Positions 8,033-20,265 of a stretch of 64,000 bases of DNA are shown piece after piece (the first letter of the stretch is position 1; every line of letters starts with the position of its first letter). The notes under the pieces are model-generated. The model worked only from the letters and a program-made list of their open reading frames with translations, did no database searches and was not told the origin of the DNA. The stretch covers positions 1,116,001 through 1,180,000 of the forward strand of contig NZ_CP107947.1 of the NCBI RefSeq assembly GCF_036059255.1, given 5' to 3'. The DNA is from Micromonospora sp. NBC_00389 (GTDB taxonomy: Bacteria > Actinomycetota > Actinomycetes > Mycobacteriales > Micromonosporaceae). A program made the translations under genes and the position numbers.

Positions 8033-9091
8033 TTACTGGGTCAGGTCCTTGGCCAGGAGTTCGCCGATCTGGGCGGTGTTGAGGGCGGCGCCCTTGCGGA
8101 GGTTGTCGCCGGTGATGAAGAGGTCCAGGGCGCGCGGGTCGTCGAGGGCGCGGCGGATCCGGCCGACCCAGGACGGGTCCGTGCCGACCGCGTCGATCGG
8201 CATCGGGAACTCTCCCGCGGCCGGGTCGTCGACCAGGATCACTCCGGGGGCGTTGCGCAGCGCCTCGCGGGCGCCCTCGGCGTCCACCTCGGTGGCGAAG
8301 ACCGCGTGTACGGCCACCGAGTGGCCGGTCACCACCGGCACCCGCACGCAGGTGGCGGAGACCTTGAGGTCGGGCAGGCCGAGGATCTTCCGCGACTCGT
8401 TGCGGACCTTCATCTCCTCCGACGACCAGCCGCCGTCGGCCGGCGAGCCGGCCCAGGGCACCACGTTGAGCGCCAGCGGCGCCGGGAACGGGCCCAGGTC
8501 GTCGCCGACCGCCTGCCGGACGTCGCCGGTCCGCGAGCCGAGCAACCGGTCCCCGGCGACCTTGGTGAGCTGGTCGTGCAGGATGTCGACGCCGGCCTGG
8601 CCGGACCCGGAGACCGCCTGGTACGAGGCGAGCACCAACTCCCGCAGGCCGTACTCACGGTGCAGTGGGGCGACCGCGATGATCATCGTGAGGGTGGTGC
8701 AGTTGGCGTTCGCGATGATGCCCCGGGGCCGGTTACGGACCTGCTCCGGGTTGATCTCCGGGACCACCAGCGGGACGTCCCGGTCCATCCGGAAGGCGCC
8801 GGAGTTGTCCACCGCGATCGCGCCGCGGGCGACGGCGATCGGCGCCCACTCGGCGGAGACCTCGTCGGGTACGTCGAACATCGCCACGTCGACGCCGTCG
8901 AACGCCTCCGGGGTCAGCGCCTGGACGACGAGATCCTCACCCCGGCAGCGCACCCGCCGCCCGACGGAGCGCTCGGAGGCGAGCAGGCGGATCTCACCCC
9001 AGACGTTGCGACGCCCGGTGAGCAGCTCACACATCACGGTGCCGACGGCACCGGTCGCTCCGACCACTGCGAGGGTGGGCAGCGCCGTCAT
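8033..9091 (-). CDS. asd: Aspartate-semialdehyde dehydrogenase
   Basis: This enzyme reduces aspartyl phosphate to aspartate semialdehyde with NADPH, the second step toward lysine, diaminopimelate, threonine and methionine. The 352 residues begin with the nucleotide-binding GATGAVG (11-17) and contain the active-site cysteine in NANCTT (Cys131). Length and order fit bacterial Asd. The ATG lies only five bases after the lysC stop on the same strand, so the two are co-transcribed and probably translationally coupled, the usual actinobacterial arrangement. Confidence 0.97.
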   Translation of the reverse strand: MTALPTLAVVGATGAVGTVMCELLTGRRNVWGEIRLLASERSVGRRVRCRGEDLVVQALTPEAFDGVDVAMFDVPDEVSAEWAPIAVARGAIAVDNSGAFRMDRDVPLVVPEINPEQVRNRPRGIIANANCTTLTMIIAVAPLHREYGLRELVLASYQAVSGSGQAGVDILHDQLTKVAGDRLLGSRTGDVRQAVGDDLGPFPAPLALNVVPWAGSPADGGWSSEEMKVRNESRKILGLPDLKVSATCVRVPVVTGHSVAVHAVFATEVDAEGAREALRNAPGVILVDDPAAGEFPMPIDAVGTDPSWVGRIRRALDDPRALDLFITGDNLRKGAALNTAQIGELLAKDLTQ

Positions 9092-9096
9092 CGGCG

Positions 9097-10362
<1,266 letters not shown>

Positions 10363-10630
10363 GACGGTGCACTCCCTCCCAGCGACCCTGAGCGTGCCGA
10401 CGCCGCCGGAACCGGGGCCGGCGGCGCGTGTCAAACCACTTGAGGGTATCCGGCGCGTCGCGGCGGCGGGTCGGGTGATCCCATCATCCGGCCCGCGCGC
10501 GCCACGGGCGGGGCGGCCGCCCCGCCTCACCAGGTCGGGCGGTACGCCGGCGCGATCCCGCCCGACACGCCGGGGCGAGCCGCGTGCGCGCCGGCACCCG
10601 CCGCCCGCCCGCACCCACCAGAATGGGCCG

Positions 10631-11419
10631 GTGCCCGTCCTCATCCGCTCGGCCGGCCGTGTGCTCGGGCCGCTCGCGCTCGCCCTGCCGGCGCTCCTGG
10701 TCGCCTGCACCAGCGAGCAGCCTCCAACCCCGCCACCGACCGATCCCGGGCCGGTCGAGGTGGCCGCCGCCCGCGACGAGTTGGCCGCGCTGGCCGCGGC
10801 GGCCCAGGACCGCCATCTGGTGGCGCAGTACGCGTTCAGCCGGGCCGGTCAACCGGACCGCATGATCGTGTTCACCAGCGCGAACGACGGCAGCTGGCGG
10901 GTCGACGTGCCGGGTGGCGCGCTGGGCGGCACCGCTGATGTCTCGCTGGCCGCCACCGCCGACGGGTTGTTCCAGTGCGCCCTGCCGTCGGCCGGCCAGC
11001 CGAACCCGGCCCGCTGCGTACGCCTCGGCGAGCGCGACGACGCCCTGCCGCGCCGGCTGGATCCCCGGGTCCAGCACCCGCTCACCGACTGGCTGGACGT
11101 GCTCACCGACCGCCGCGCGCCGCTCGCCGTCGCTCCGGCCGACCCGCCCAAGGGGCTCACCGGCACCTGCTACTCGGTGGACTCCACCTCCGCCTCGCTC
11201 AACGCCCCGCTGGACGTCGGCATCTACTGCTACGACCGGGACGGCACACCGACCGGCGTCCGGACGGAGACCGGCACGCTGAAGCTGGCCGCCCCGCCCG
11301 GCCCGGCGCCGGCCACCGTGCAGCTGGCCGGCCCGGTGGTGGTGGACGAGGAACCGCTGGACACCGCGGCTCCGCCGACACCCGACCCGACCGGTAGCCC
11401 GGGCGCGGGAACGCCCTGA
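10631..11419 (+). CDS. Putative lipoprotein
   Basis: A 262-residue exported protein. The signal ends with the lipobox LVAC (Cys26) followed by [14 protein letters not shown], a Pro-rich linker typical of actinobacterial lipoproteins. The globular part has paired cysteines (FQCALPS with ARCVRLG, and GTCYSVD with GIYCYDRD), suggesting two disulfides. The domain resembles LppX/LprG-style conserved actinobacterial lipoproteins only in size, and I assign no function. It is divergent from lysC across a 268-base gap and begins with GTG. Confidence 0.7.
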   Translation: MPVLIRSAGRVLGPLALALPALLVACTSEQPPTPPPTDPGPVEVAAARDELAALAAAAQDRHLVAQYAFSRAGQPDRMIVFTSANDGSWRVDVPGGALGGTADVSLAATADGLFQCALPSAGQPNPARCVRLGERDDALPRRLDPRVQHPLTDWLDVLTDRRAPLAVAPADPPKGLTGTCYSVDSTSASLNAPLDVGIYCYDRDGTPTGVRTETGTLKLAAPPGPAPATVQLAGPVVVDEEPLDTAAPPTPDPTGSPGAGTP

Positions 11420-11502
11420 TCTTCGTCCCGTTACGGGTGCTCTTGCCCACATTTGGCGAGCCCCTCCTGAGGGGCGAATCTCCCATAAAGGACGATGCTC
11501 GT

Positions 11503-12042
11503 ATGGCCGACCTCACCCCGCTACTCGCCTACCGCTGGAGCCCGCTGGCGTTCGACCCGACCGAGGTACTGAGTCGGGCGGAGGCGGCCTCACTGCTGGA
11601 GGCGGCCCGCTGGGCACCCTCGCTGGGCAACCGTCAGCCCTGGCGGTTCACTCTCGGTCACCGCGATGACGAGACCTGGAAGCGGATCCTGGTCAACCTC
11701 TCCGAGCGCGACCAGCGCTGGGCCCACCGGGCCGCCGCGCTGCTGCTCGCCGCGCACGTCGACAACGACGCCGCACCGGCGGACGGGGTCGCCTACGACC
11801 TGGGACAGGCGGTCGCCCACCTCAGCGTGCAGGCCACCGCGCTCGGGCTGCACGTACGCCAGGTCCTCACCGTCGATCGCGCCGGGCTCGCCGCCGACCT
11901 GCACCTGCCCGCCGACGTGCGGCCGTACGCGGTGGTCGCCGTCGGGCAACTCGGCGACCCGCTCAGCCTCCCGGCCGACCTGGTCGCCGAGGAGACCGGC
12001 CTGCGGCACCGCCGACCGCTGGCCGACCTGCTGCTCCGCTGA
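11503..12042 (+). CDS. Nitroreductase-family FMN oxidoreductase
   Basis: A compact 179-residue nitroreductase. The N-terminus YRWSPLAFDP, then LLEAARWAPSLGNRQPWRF (by parts: the AARWAPS helix and the NRQPWRF strand), is the FMN phosphate/ring-binding region of the family, and GQAVAHLSVQATALGL matches the conserved central helix. Such enzymes reduce quinones, nitro compounds or flavins with NAD(P)H; the real substrate is unknown. AGGA lies ten bases before the ATG. It converges with the ArsR-type gene, and the two stops are 13 bases apart. Confidence 0.85.
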   Translation: MADLTPLLAYRWSPLAFDPTEVLSRAEAASLLEAARWAPSLGNRQPWRFTLGHRDDETWKRILVNLSERDQRWAHRAAALLLAAHVDNDAAPADGVAYDLGQAVAHLSVQATALGLHVRQVLTVDRAGLAADLHLPADVRPYAVVAVGQLGDPLSLPADLVAEETGLRHRRPLADLLLR

Positions 12043-12055
12043 TCGACCGCCGGAG

Positions 12056-13048
12056 CTACCCGCCCCGGCTGGCGCGCAGCAGGACCGTCGCGGCCTCGGT
12101 GTTGCGGTAGAGAACGTGCCGGCCCTGTCGAGACCGGTGGACCAGGCCGGCGGCATGCAGCGCGGCCAGGTGCTGGGAGACGTTTCCGGCGGACATCCCG
12201 GTGAGTCGGGCCAGGTCGGTGGTGGTGGTCGCCGCGTCAAGCAGGTTCAGCAGTGCGGCCCGGCCGGGGCCGATCACCCGTGCGAGCGGGTCGCCGGGAG
12301 GCGGCGCGGTCGCCTCCCAGAGCGTCCCGACCGCCCGGACCGGGTACGCCCCGGCCGGCAACGAATCCTCCAACAGGTTCCACAGCACCCGCCGGTTGGT
12401 GAACACGCCCGGATTCAGCGCCAACCCACGACCGCGCAGGTCGAAGTCCCGCTCGAACGGGTCGTCGCTGACCACCCGGTCGCCAAGCCAGCGCAGGCTC
12501 GGGTGGAGCTGCTCGAACAACCGCCCGGCACCGCCCTCGGCGAGTTGCGCGGCCCGGTACGCCACGTCGGCGTCGAGCAGCGCGCGCATCCGCGGCCAGG
12601 CCGGGGCGATCGCCTCGTCGTACCAGACCCGCACCGCGTCGACGAGCTCCGGCAGCAGCCCACGAGGGTCGGTGAGCAGCGCCCGCCCGAACGGACTCAG
12701 CGGCCGGCGCGGAGTGGTCGCCAGCAGATCCTGAACCACCACGTCCGGCGGCGTCGCCGCGATCTGATCGAGCTGCTCGGCCATCTCCACGTTCGGTCGG
12801 GCCGCCGGGGTGAGGAAGTCGGGCAGCCAGCAACCCCGCTGGGTCAGCTCCAGCAGCGGTCGGACCCGGGAGGCAACCTCGGGAGAACGCAGAGTCACCC
12901 GGGCCCGGTCGATCCACGGCAGGTGCACCGCGTAGCGGACCGGGTCGGCCAGTGCCCACATGCTCATGACCGTCTCGTTGGCCGGCGACACGGCAAGCCG
13001 CACTCCCGCCACGTCGGCCAGGCTGAACCGCAACTCAGACACACGCAC
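12056..13048 (-). CDS. ArsR-type winged-helix regulator (DUF5937-like)
   Basis: A 330-residue regulator with the DNA-binding domain at the C-terminus: LLDAATTTTDLARLTG, SAGNVSQHLAALHAAGLV and RQGRHVLYRNT form the ArsR-type winged helix (about residues 255-325). The long N-terminal part (SELRFSLADVAGVRLAVSP) is the DUF5937-like effector region found in actinobacteria. It starts with GTG at 13048, 71 bases from the divergent MFS gene, so it very likely controls that pump and itself. No cysteine metal-binding box is visible, so a metal effector is unlikely. Confidence 0.85.
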   Translation of the reverse strand: MRVSELRFSLADVAGVRLAVSPANETVMSMWALADPVRYAVHLPWIDRARVTLRSPEVASRVRPLLELTQRGCWLPDFLTPAARPNVEMAEQLDQIAATPPDVVVQDLLATTPRRPLSPFGRALLTDPRGLLPELVDAVRVWYDEAIAPAWPRMRALLDADVAYRAAQLAEGGAGRLFEQLHPSLRWLGDRVVSDDPFERDFDLRGRGLALNPGVFTNRRVLWNLLEDSLPAGAYPVRAVGTLWEATAPPPGDPLARVIGPGRAALLNLLDAATTTTDLARLTGMSAGNVSQHLAALHAAGLVHRSRQGRHVLYRNTEAATVLLRASRGG

Positions 13049-13063
13049 CCCCGGAGCAGGATT

Positions 13064-13088
13064 CGGTTGAGCCTAAAAGACTCGACCG
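13064..13088. promoter_or_regulatory. Candidate operator between regulator and pump
   Basis: CGGTTGAG (13064-13071) and CTCGACCG (13081-13088) form an inverted repeat with one mismatch around an A-rich centre (CCTAAAAGA), in the middle of the 71-base divergent promoter region. Binding by the adjacent ArsR-type protein is inferred from position only. Confidence 0.4.
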
Positions 13089-13119
13089 CCGTCATGGGGG
13101 CACGCTTCACTCACCTGCC

Positions 13120-14391
13120 ATGGGGGCCAGAGACACCATTCGCACCGTTGTCCGAAACGTCGTACCGCCGGCCGGGCTGACTCGCGCCCTGGCCGTGCAG
13201 GCCATGGTCAACGCCGTCGGCAGCGGCCTGTTCCACGCCGGCAGCGCCGTCTTCTTCACCCGGGCGCTCGGGCTCAGCGCCGCCCAGGTCGGGCTGGGCC
13301 TGTCCATCGCGGCGGGGGTGTCGCTGCTGGGCACGGTGCCGCTGGGCGGGCTCACCGACCGGTACGGGCCGCAGCGGGTCTGGGTGGTCGGGCTGGTGCT
13401 GAACGCGGTGCTCTTCGCGACCTACCCGTTCGTGGGCGGCTTCGCCAGCTTCCTGGCCGTGGTGGTAGCGCTGGCCGCCGTGGAGGCCGCCACCGGGGTC
13501 GCCCGTCAGGTCTACTCGATCAACGCGCTCCCCCCGGCCGAGCGGGTCACGGCGATGGCGTACCAGCGTTCGTCGCTGAACGTCGGGTTCGGGCTCGGCG
13601 CGGTGATCAGTGGCCTGGTGCTGGCCGTGGACACGACCGCGGCGTACCGGGGGATGGTCTGGTTCATCGCGGCGGTCTTCCTGGTGACGGCCCTCTTCGT
13701 GCGTCGACTGCCCCGGCTGGCCCAGGCGGCCCGGCCGGCGGAGCCGATGAGTCGGCTCGCCGTGCTGCGGGACCGCCCGTTCGTGGCGGTGTCCCTGATG
13801 TCCGGACTGCTCACCGCCCACCAGACGCTCTACCTGACGGTGCTGCCGCTCTGGATCCTCACCCACACCGACGCCCCGAAGACGGTGATCGCCGGGCTGG
13901 TGCTGCTCAACACAATCTTGATCGTGCTGCTCCAGGTACGCGCCAGCCAGGGCGCCGACACCGCTGCGGGCGCGGCACGGGCCTCCCGCCGGGGCGCCCT
14001 GCTGATCGCCCTGTTCTGCCTGGTCCTGCCGATCTCCGGGGTCACCCGGGGCCCGCTCACGGTGGTGGTGCTGGTGGCCGCCGCAACGCTGCTGATCGTG
14101 GCCGAGCTGATCGAGTCGGCGGGCGCCTGGGGGCTCACCGCTGCTCTGCCACCGGCCGAACAACGCGGCGCGTACGTGGGGGCGTTCCGGCTTGGCTCCC
14201 AGGTGCAGTACCTGATCGCCCCCGCCGGGCTGACCGCGCTGGGGGTGACCACCGGTGGCTGGGGCTGGTTCCCGGCGGCGGCCATCTTCGTGCTGTTGGG
14301 GCTGGCGATCGTACCCGTGGTGGCGTGGGCTGGGCGGACGCCGCGGCTCGGTGTGGCGACCGCGGAACGGGTCGTGACACCGGTCCCATAG
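13120..14391 (+). CDS. MFS transporter
   Basis: A 423-residue, 12-helix MFS protein. The loop 2-3 signature is GGLTDRYGPQRV, and the halves are joined by a basic loop (RRLPRLAQAARPAEPMSRL). The closest style is the drug/sugar-efflux MFS paired with ArsR-type regulators in actinomycetes. The ATG at 13120 sits directly before the polar N-terminus. It is divergent from its probable repressor, so expression is likely induced by the pump substrate, which is unknown. Confidence 0.88.
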   Translation: MGARDTIRTVVRNVVPPAGLTRALAVQAMVNAVGSGLFHAGSAVFFTRALGLSAAQVGLGLSIAAGVSLLGTVPLGGLTDRYGPQRVWVVGLVLNAVLFATYPFVGGFASFLAVVVALAAVEAATGVARQVYSINALPPAERVTAMAYQRSSLNVGFGLGAVISGLVLAVDTTAAYRGMVWFIAAVFLVTALFVRRLPRLAQAARPAEPMSRLAVLRDRPFVAVSLMSGLLTAHQTLYLTVLPLWILTHTDAPKTVIAGLVLLNTILIVLLQVRASQGADTAAGAARASRRGALLIALFCLVLPISGVTRGPLTVVVLVAAATLLIVAELIESAGAWGLTAALPPAEQRGAYVGAFRLGSQVQYLIAPAGLTALGVTTGGWGWFPAAAIFVLLGLAIVPVVAWAGRTPRLGVATAERVVTPVP

Positions 14392-14441
14392 TTCGGACGT
14401 ACCTTCCCACCCCCCGTCTCATCACGTAGGGTCACCCTGTC

Positions 14442-14486
14442 ATGTGGCAGGCGCACCTCCTCCTTGGTCGCCGCGACGAGGCCTGA
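14442..14486 (+). CDS. leuA leader peptide MWQAHLLLGRRDEA
   Basis: A 14-residue open frame starting ATG at 14442, in the 237-base leader before leuA. It carries three consecutive leucine codons (CTC CTC CTT) and ends TGA inside the region that forms the hairpin below. This is the hallmark of ribosome-mediated leucine attenuation: with enough charged tRNA-Leu the ribosome finishes and a terminator forms. Comparable short leucine-rich leaders precede leuA in Streptomyces and corynebacteria. Confidence 0.85.
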   Translation: MWQAHLLLGRRDEA

Positions 14487-14506
14487 CGGCCGGCACCTCG
14501 TCGCGG
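14471..14506 (+). promoter_or_regulatory. Leucine attenuator stem
   Basis: CCGCGACGAGG (14471-14481) pairs perfectly with CCTCGTCGCGG (14496-14506), 11 bp. The left arm overlaps the last codons of the leader peptide, so a ribosome stalled on the Leu codons or finishing would decide whether the stem forms. A downstream alternative hairpin (around GCCCGCCGGGC) is weaker. The exact anti-terminator/terminator partition needs folding. Confidence 0.7.
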
Positions 14507-14610
14507 AGTCGGACCGCGCCGCCCATCAGCACCGCAGCACACCTCGGCCCGCCGGGCAGCGACGCACCGGCAGTGACGCCGACTCCGTCCGATTGCTGAA
14601 CGCCACGTGA

Positions 14611-16386
<1,776 letters not shown>

Positions 16387-16400
16387 CCGCACGCACCACA

Positions 16401-16439
16401 CCCCCGAAGTACGGAAGTGCCCCTTCCCTACTTCGGGGG
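16401..16439. terminator. Strong bidirectional terminator
   Basis: CCCCCGAAGTA (16401-16411) pairs perfectly with TACTTCGGGGG (16429-16439), with a further inner GGAAG/CTTCC stem. The right arm contains the stop codon of the convergent MFS gene, so the terminator for leuA doubles as coding sequence. Confidence 0.85.
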
Positions 16440-17921
16440 CGTGGCGGCGGGCAACGAGTGGCACGGCTGCGACGGCGGAGCGTCCCGGGGCGGTCGGTGC
16501 ACCAGCACGAGGGCCAGCACCGCACCGGCCAGCAGCAGCCCGGCACACCAGGTCATCGCACCCCGGAACGCGTTCGTCAGCTCGGCCTTCTGCTCGTACC
16601 CGCCGCCGGAGAGGCCGACCAGCAGCGGCAGCGCGGCCACCGCCAGCAGGCCACCGGCCCGGGACGCGGCGTTGTTGAAGCCGCTGGCCACCCCGGAGAA
16701 CCGGTCCTCCACGGCAGCCAGCACGGACGCGGTGAGCGGGGCCACCACCAGGGTCAGCCCGAGGCCGAAGAGCAGCACCCCGGGCAGCACGTCAAGCCAG
16801 TACGACGCGTCTGGCCCGACACCGCGTAGCAGCAGCAGACCGGCGGCCGACACCACCGGCCCAATGCTCAGCGGCAGCCGGGGGCCGATCCGCGCCGACA
16901 GCGCGCCCGCCCGGGCCGACCCGATGAGCAGCAGCACCGTCATCGGCAACAGCGCGATCCCGGTGCGGAAGGCCGACCACTCGACCACGTTCTGTAGGTA
17001 GACGGCGAAGAAGAAGGTGAACCCGCCGAGCGCCGCGTACACCACCACGGTGAAGATGTTCAGCACGGAGAAGAGCCGGCTGCTGAACAGGCCGGTGGGC
17101 AGCATCGCGGCGTCGCCGCGCCGCCGTTCCAGCAGCACGAAGGCCACCGCGGCCAGCACCCCGACCAGCGCCGCGATCAGCACCGGGGCCGAGTCGTAGC
17201 CGCGCGCCGGCGCGTCGATCAGGGCGTACGTGACGCCGGCGAGCGCGAGGGCGCCGAGCAGCGCTCCGAGCACGTCGAACCGGCGTCGGGTTCGGCCCGG
17301 CCCCGCAGTCCGGGAGGCGCTCTCGTCCCGGCTCTCCGGCACCCAGCGCAGGGTGGCCAGCACCACCAGTACGGCCAGCGGCAGGTTGAGGAAGAAGATC
17401 CACCGCCAGGACAGCGCGTCGATCAACCAGCCGCCGATGAACGGACCCAGCGCGGTGGACACCCCGGACAGCCCGGCCCAGGCGCCGATCGCCCGGCCCC
17501 GGTCGTCCGGGTGAAAACTGGACTGGAGCACCGACAGTGACCCGGGGGTGAGCAGGGCGCCGCCGGCGCCCTGGAGGAACCGGGCCGCGATCAGCCAGCC
17601 GGTGCCCTGGGACAGCCCGCACAGCACCGAAGCGGTGGTGAACCACGCCACTCCGATCAGGAAGACCCGCCGCCGGCCGAAGCGGTCGCCGAGTGCGCCG
17701 CCGAGCAGCACGAACGCCGCCAGCATCAGCAGGTAGCCGTTGACGGTCCACTGCAGATCGGCCACGTTCGCGCCGAGGTCCTGGCCGAGCTTGGGCAGCG
17801 CGACATTGACTACCGTGCTGTCCAGGAAGACCATGCCGGAGGCGAGCACCGCGGCGAGCAGCGTGCCCCGGCCGGCGGCGGTGCCCATCCGCAGTGCGGG
17901 TGCCGGTGCGGGTCTGGTCAT
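16428..17921 (-). CDS. MFS drug:H+ antiporter, DHA2 (14-helix) family
   Basis: A 497-residue exporter of the EmrB/QacA type. Diagnostic motifs: LDSTVVNVALP in helix 1 (motif D1), GGALGDRFGRRRV (motif A), and ARFLQGAGGALLTPGSL in the motif B/C region, with WRWIFFLNLPLAV after helix 6. About fourteen hydrophobic segments are present. DHA2 pumps typically export drugs, dyes or self-made antibiotics. The ATG at 17921 has GGTGGG just upstream. No regulator is adjacent; the divergent neighbour is the secreted nuclease. Confidence 0.92.
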   Translation of the reverse strand: MTRPAPAPALRMGTAAGRGTLLAAVLASGMVFLDSTVVNVALPKLGQDLGANVADLQWTVNGYLLMLAAFVLLGGALGDRFGRRRVFLIGVAWFTTASVLCGLSQGTGWLIAARFLQGAGGALLTPGSLSVLQSSFHPDDRGRAIGAWAGLSGVSTALGPFIGGWLIDALSWRWIFFLNLPLAVLVVLATLRWVPESRDESASRTAGPGRTRRRFDVLGALLGALALAGVTYALIDAPARGYDSAPVLIAALVGVLAAVAFVLLERRRGDAAMLPTGLFSSRLFSVLNIFTVVVYAALGGFTFFFAVYLQNVVEWSAFRTGIALLPMTVLLLIGSARAGALSARIGPRLPLSIGPVVSAAGLLLLRGVGPDASYWLDVLPGVLLFGLGLTLVVAPLTASVLAAVEDRFSGVASGFNNAASRAGGLLAVAALPLLVGLSGGGYEQKAELTNAFRGAMTWCAGLLLAGAVLALVLVHRPPRDAPPSQPCHSLPAATPPK

Positions 17922-18028
17922 CCCACCAATCTGCCTTGCACGATGTGGGAGACGCCACGAAACGCCGAAACCATCCCCGGGTACTGTGCGCAATCGCCGG
18001 GAGCACGCAAGCTGGAGAGGTGTCGTCT

Positions 18029-18670
18029 GTGCGTACCAGATCAGGACCGCGCGCGGTGGTGGCCGCGCTCGTCGCGGCGCTGGCGCTCGGCGTGGCCGGT
18101 TGCGTCCCTCAGGATGAGCCGGAAACGCCGCCACCGAGTGGCGGCGGCAACACCGTGCAGCAGTTGGGCCAGCTCACCGTCGCCACCGCAGGCTCGATGA
18201 AGGGCTACAGCCGCGACCACTTCCCGCACTGGCGGGACACCGGCAAGAACTGCGACGTGCGGGACAGCATCCTGCAGCGCGACGGCAAGGACGTGAAACT
18301 CTCCGGCTGCAACGTGGTCGGCGGTCGCTGGGAGAGCGTGTACGACGGTCGCAGCGCCACCGATCCCTCCGACGTGGACATCGATCACATGGTGCCGCTG
18401 GCCAACGCGTGGCGCTCGGGTGCCGACGAGTGGGACGACGCGAAGCGCGGCGACTTCGCCAACGACACCACCCGGCCGCAGCTCATCGCGGTTTCCGCGT
18501 CCTCCAATCGGGCAAAGGGTGACCAGGACCCGTCGCAGTGGAAGCCGGCGAACCGGTCGTACTGGTGCCAGTACGCCGAGAGCTGGGTGACGGTGAAGCA
18601 CCACTGGCGGCTGACGGTGACCACCGCCGAGAAGGCCGCCCTGACCGACATGTTGGAGGGCTGCAGGTGA
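18029..18670 (+). CDS. HNH nuclease lipoprotein (DUF1524/GmrSD-C-like)
   Basis: A 213-residue exported protein. The signal ends in the lipobox VAGC (Cys25) and a Pro-rich linker. The catalytic domain has VDIDHMVPLANAW (Asp119-His120) and, about 40 residues on, SASSNRAKGDQDP, the D-H...N pattern of HNH nucleases of the DUF1524 type. Surface DNA or RNA breakdown for phosphate or nitrogen, or defence, is possible. GGAGAGG lies eight bases before the GTG. Two cysteine pairs (NCDV/SGCN) may form disulfides. It is translationally coupled to the next gene. Confidence 0.85.
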   Translation: MRTRSGPRAVVAALVAALALGVAGCVPQDEPETPPPSGGGNTVQQLGQLTVATAGSMKGYSRDHFPHWRDTGKNCDVRDSILQRDGKDVKLSGCNVVGGRWESVYDGRSATDPSDVDIDHMVPLANAWRSGADEWDDAKRGDFANDTTRPQLIAVSASSNRAKGDQDPSQWKPANRSYWCQYAESWVTVKHHWRLTVTTAEKAALTDMLEGCR

Positions 18671-19059
18671 GCGAACAAGCGGCGACAGGCGCCGGGGCGA
18701 CCGATGACACCGGCCCGGCCACTGCCGGCATGACCGCGGACGGTACGGCCGAGACCTCGGCCGCCGTTCCGGGGGCCGGCATGGTCGCCGACTCGGACGG
18801 GGCCGGCGGCCCGCAGAGCCGCACCGCCGACATCGTGCCCGGCCCAGGCGGGGTGATGACCGACGAGGTCGGGGTGGTCACCGGCGAGTTGACCCTGCGC
18901 ACCGAGTACGCGGACGGCCGGGTCACCCTGCGCGTGCAGTACAAGGACGCAGACGAGTGGTACGCGGTGACCGGCGGGGCAGTCGGGCTGAACGACCCGG
19001 CGGGGCTGGACGCGGTGCACGGCGTCGCGGTGGCCCTGCTGCACCGCCCTGAGGGCTGA
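18667..19059 (+). CDS. Small conserved hypothetical protein
   Basis: A 130-residue protein whose GTG start overlaps the nuclease stop (GTGA, four bases). The first 65 residues are low-complexity Ala/Gly/Thr. The C-terminal half (LTLRTEYADGRVTLRVQYKD, then WYAVTGGAV) forms regular beta strands. There is no signal peptide or membrane segment. The tight coupling suggests it works with, or is only expressed with, the secreted nuclease, but it lacks an export signal, so an immunity or chaperone role is speculation. Function not recognised. Confidence 0.65.
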   Translation: MSEQAATGAGATDDTGPATAGMTADGTAETSAAVPGAGMVADSDGAGGPQSRTADIVPGPGGVMTDEVGVVTGELTLRTEYADGRVTLRVQYKDADEWYAVTGGAVGLNDPAGLDAVHGVAVALLHRPEG

Positions 19060-19092
19060 CCCGCTCTGGCGCGGACCTGCGGTCGCCCGGTC

Positions 19093-19140
19093 GAGCGTGA
19101 TACCTCTCAGGAATATTGATGCCTCAGAGGTATCACGCTC
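19093..19140. repeat. Palindromic repeat / terminator (19-bp arms)
   Basis: Arms 19093-19111 and 19122-19140 are complementary with one mismatch (left arm GAGCGTGATACCTCTCAGG). It sits between convergent transcription units and should terminate both. The outer bases TCGAGCGTGAT are shared with the inverted repeat at 2570-2641, suggesting one dispersed family. Confidence 0.8.
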
Positions 19141-19161
19141 ACCAGGACGTTGAGCCCCGCC

Positions 19162-20265
19162 TCAGACGTACGAGCCGGGCTCGCTGGGGGCGGAGACCAC
19201 GCCCGGCGAGTCGCCCTCGCCCTCGGGGCGGACGATCTGCACGCTGACCTTGTGCGGGCGCAACTCCCCGCTGGCGATCTGCTCGGCCCAGTGGCAGGCA
19301 ACCCGGCTGGCGCCGATCTCGCGCAGCACCGGCCGCTCGTCCACGCAGCGCGTGGGCTGCGCCCACGGGCAGCGGGTGTGGAAGCGGCAGCCGGACGGCG
19401 GGTTGGCTGGCGAGGGCAGGTCGCCTGCGAGCAGGATCCGCTCCCGCCGGTCCTCCACGTCCGGGTCCGGCACCGGCACCGCGGACATCAGCGCCCGGGT
19501 GTACGGGTGCAGCGGCTCGGTGTAGAGCCGGTCGCTCGGCGCCTCCTCGACCAGCGCGCCCAGGTACATCACGCCGACCGTGTCGGAGATGTGCCGGACG
19601 ACCGCGAGGTCGTGCGCGATCACCAGATAGGTCAGCCCCAGGCTGTCCTGCAACTCGTCCAGCAGGTTCACCACCTGGGCCTGGATCGAGACGTCGAGCG
19701 CCGAGACCGGCTCGTCGGCGACGATCAGCTCCGGCCCGAGCACCAGCGCGCGGGCGATGCCGATGCGCTGGCGCTGGCCGCCGGAGAACTCGTGCGGGTA
19801 GCGGGACAGTGCCCAGCGGGGCAACCCCACCGCGTCCAGCGTCTCGCCGATGATCCGCCGACGGTCGGTGCGGTCGGTGCCGATCCCGTGGGTCTGCAAC
19901 CCCTCGGTCAGGATGGACTCGACGTTCTGCCGCGGATCGAGGCTGGACATCGGGTCCTGGAAGATCATCTGCATCCGGCGCCGCATCGTGCGCAGCTTTC
20001 CGGGCGGCAGCGTCGTCAGCTCGACGCCGTCGAAGCTGACCTCGCCCGAGGTCGGCGGGTTGAGCTGGAGCAGTGCCCGCCCGAGCGTGGACTTTCCGCA
20101 GCCGGACTCGCCGACCAGGCCGTACGTCTTGCCGCGCGGGATGCTCAGGTCGACCCCGTCGACCGCCTTCACCTGCCCGACGACCCGGTCGAAGAGCACT
20201 CCCCGCTTGATCGGGAAGTGCACCTTCAGGTCGCGTACCTCGACGAGGATGTCGTTGTCGCTCAC
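19162..20265 (-). CDS. Peptide ABC transporter ATPase (DppF/OppF type)
   Basis: One of two ATPases powering the oligopeptide importer encoded here. The 367 residues include Walker [14 protein letters not shown]-loop [12 protein letters not shown], signature [15 protein letters not shown], Walker [13 protein letters not shown] and the switch His in VIAHDL. The C-terminal oligopeptide-transporter extension has the Cys-rich [12 protein letters not shown]...C set that binds an iron-sulfur cluster in related DppD/F proteins. The GTG at 20265 has GAGGAGG upstream and overlaps the previous gene by four bases. It is the last gene of the operon; the palindromic repeat follows. Confidence 0.95.
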   Translation of the reverse strand: MSDNDILVEVRDLKVHFPIKRGVLFDRVVGQVKAVDGVDLSIPRGKTYGLVGESGCGKSTLGRALLQLNPPTSGEVSFDGVELTTLPPGKLRTMRRRMQMIFQDPMSSLDPRQNVESILTEGLQTHGIGTDRTDRRRIIGETLDAVGLPRWALSRYPHEFSGGQRQRIGIARALVLGPELIVADEPVSALDVSIQAQVVNLLDELQDSLGLTYLVIAHDLAVVRHISDTVGVMYLGALVEEAPSDRLYTEPLHPYTRALMSAVPVPDPDVEDRRERILLAGDLPSPANPPSGCRFHTRCPWAQPTRCVDERPVLREIGASRVACHWAEQIASGELRPHKVSVQIVRPEGEGDSPGVVSAPSEPGSYV

